A stretch of 49,518 bases of DNA from an uncultured Erysipelotrichaceae bacterium (GTDB lineage: Bacteria > Bacillota_I > Bacilli_A > RFN20 > CAG-826): positions 1-49,518 of the forward strand of contig CAMVEL010000012.1 in the NCBI GenBank assembly GCA_947166565.1, read 5' to 3'. Shown here one piece after another: positions 49,494 to 49,518 of this stretch; the stretch's first letter is position 1, and each line of letters begins with the position of its first letter. The notes below the pieces were generated by a model that worked only from the letters and a program-made list of their open reading frames with translations, ran no database searches and was not told the origin of the DNA. Made by a program: the position numbers and the translations under genes.

Positions 49494-49518
49494 GATCTCC
49501 CTCTAGAAAGAATCCATA

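Noticed and set aside
1-49518. Mollicute-type code with TGA as tryptophan
   Set aside because: TGA ends real genes such as the TetR and transposase genes, and tryptophans are TGG.

Overview
The window looks like chromosome from an uncultured, host-associated, monoderm Bacillota (Bacilli or Mollicutes-like lineage of moderate GC). The support is: many lipobox lipoproteins, an Lgt, an L-lactate dehydrogenase, several cytosolic peptidases, Feo iron uptake under a DtxR-type regulator, purine-rich Shine-Dalgarno sites, and intrinsic terminators after most transcription units. TGA is used as a stop and tryptophan is TGG, so the standard bacterial code applies. The lineage is inferred from protein style only.

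Layout. 1-436: start of an AAA/DUF4143 ATPase that runs off the left edge. 0.6-8.3 kb: a glycan-degradation cluster read leftwards, with two large GH3 enzymes whose two catalytic domains are in reversed (permuted) order and a carbohydrate-binding lipoprotein between them. 8.3-14.1 kb: CPBP protease, Lgt, a small acidic protein, a RiPP-leader-like/zinc-ribbon protein, a TetR plus GT-B glycosyltransferase pair, and a fucose/arabinose-isomerase-like protein. 14.1-16.6 kb: a membrane gene split by a GC-rich IS110 element. The non-coding 5' part of that element holds a 10-nt perfect complement of the interrupted target, as expected of a bridge-RNA guide. 16.6-19.9 kb: a polytopic membrane protein, then a graveyard with a RhuM remnant between two copies of the same terminator, IS-end-like repeats, a small PH-like membrane protein and a tandem 25-bp repeat. 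19.9-22.9 kb: a repetitive LRR lipoprotein and tRNA-Pro, tRNA-Cys, tRNA-Arg. 23-29.3 kb: an Fe-S aldo/keto reductase and a four-gene polyamine ABC transporter (potABCD).

29.6-38.6 kb: a thioredoxin-like lipoprotein, ldh, a rubredoxin-like protein, hemolysin III, divergent pepC/pepT, tRNA-Gln, a pyroglutamyl-peptidase-like protein lacking its catalytic cysteine, DJ-1/PfpI, CBS and Mrp/ApbC genes. 39-41.1 kb: msrA and a Ser/Glu-rich lipoprotein. 41.4-45.9 kb: a metal operon, dtxR then (new promoter with two palindromic operators) feoA-feoA-feoB-FeoB-associated protein-HMA-ZIP. 46-49.5 kb: a diguanylate cyclase, MscS channel, an anchored surface protein and a flavodoxin-like gene that lacks its FMN phosphate loop.

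The genes suggest a fermentative gut-type cell that takes in glycans, peptides and polyamines, imports ferrous iron and excretes lactate. No single new multi-gene defence or biosynthetic system is evident. The most novel signals are the IS110 guide/target match, the permuted GH3 pair, the leader-plus-zinc-ribbon protein, the catalytically dead Pcp homologue, and a set of genes whose -10 box lies directly before the start codon (probable leaderless mRNAs).
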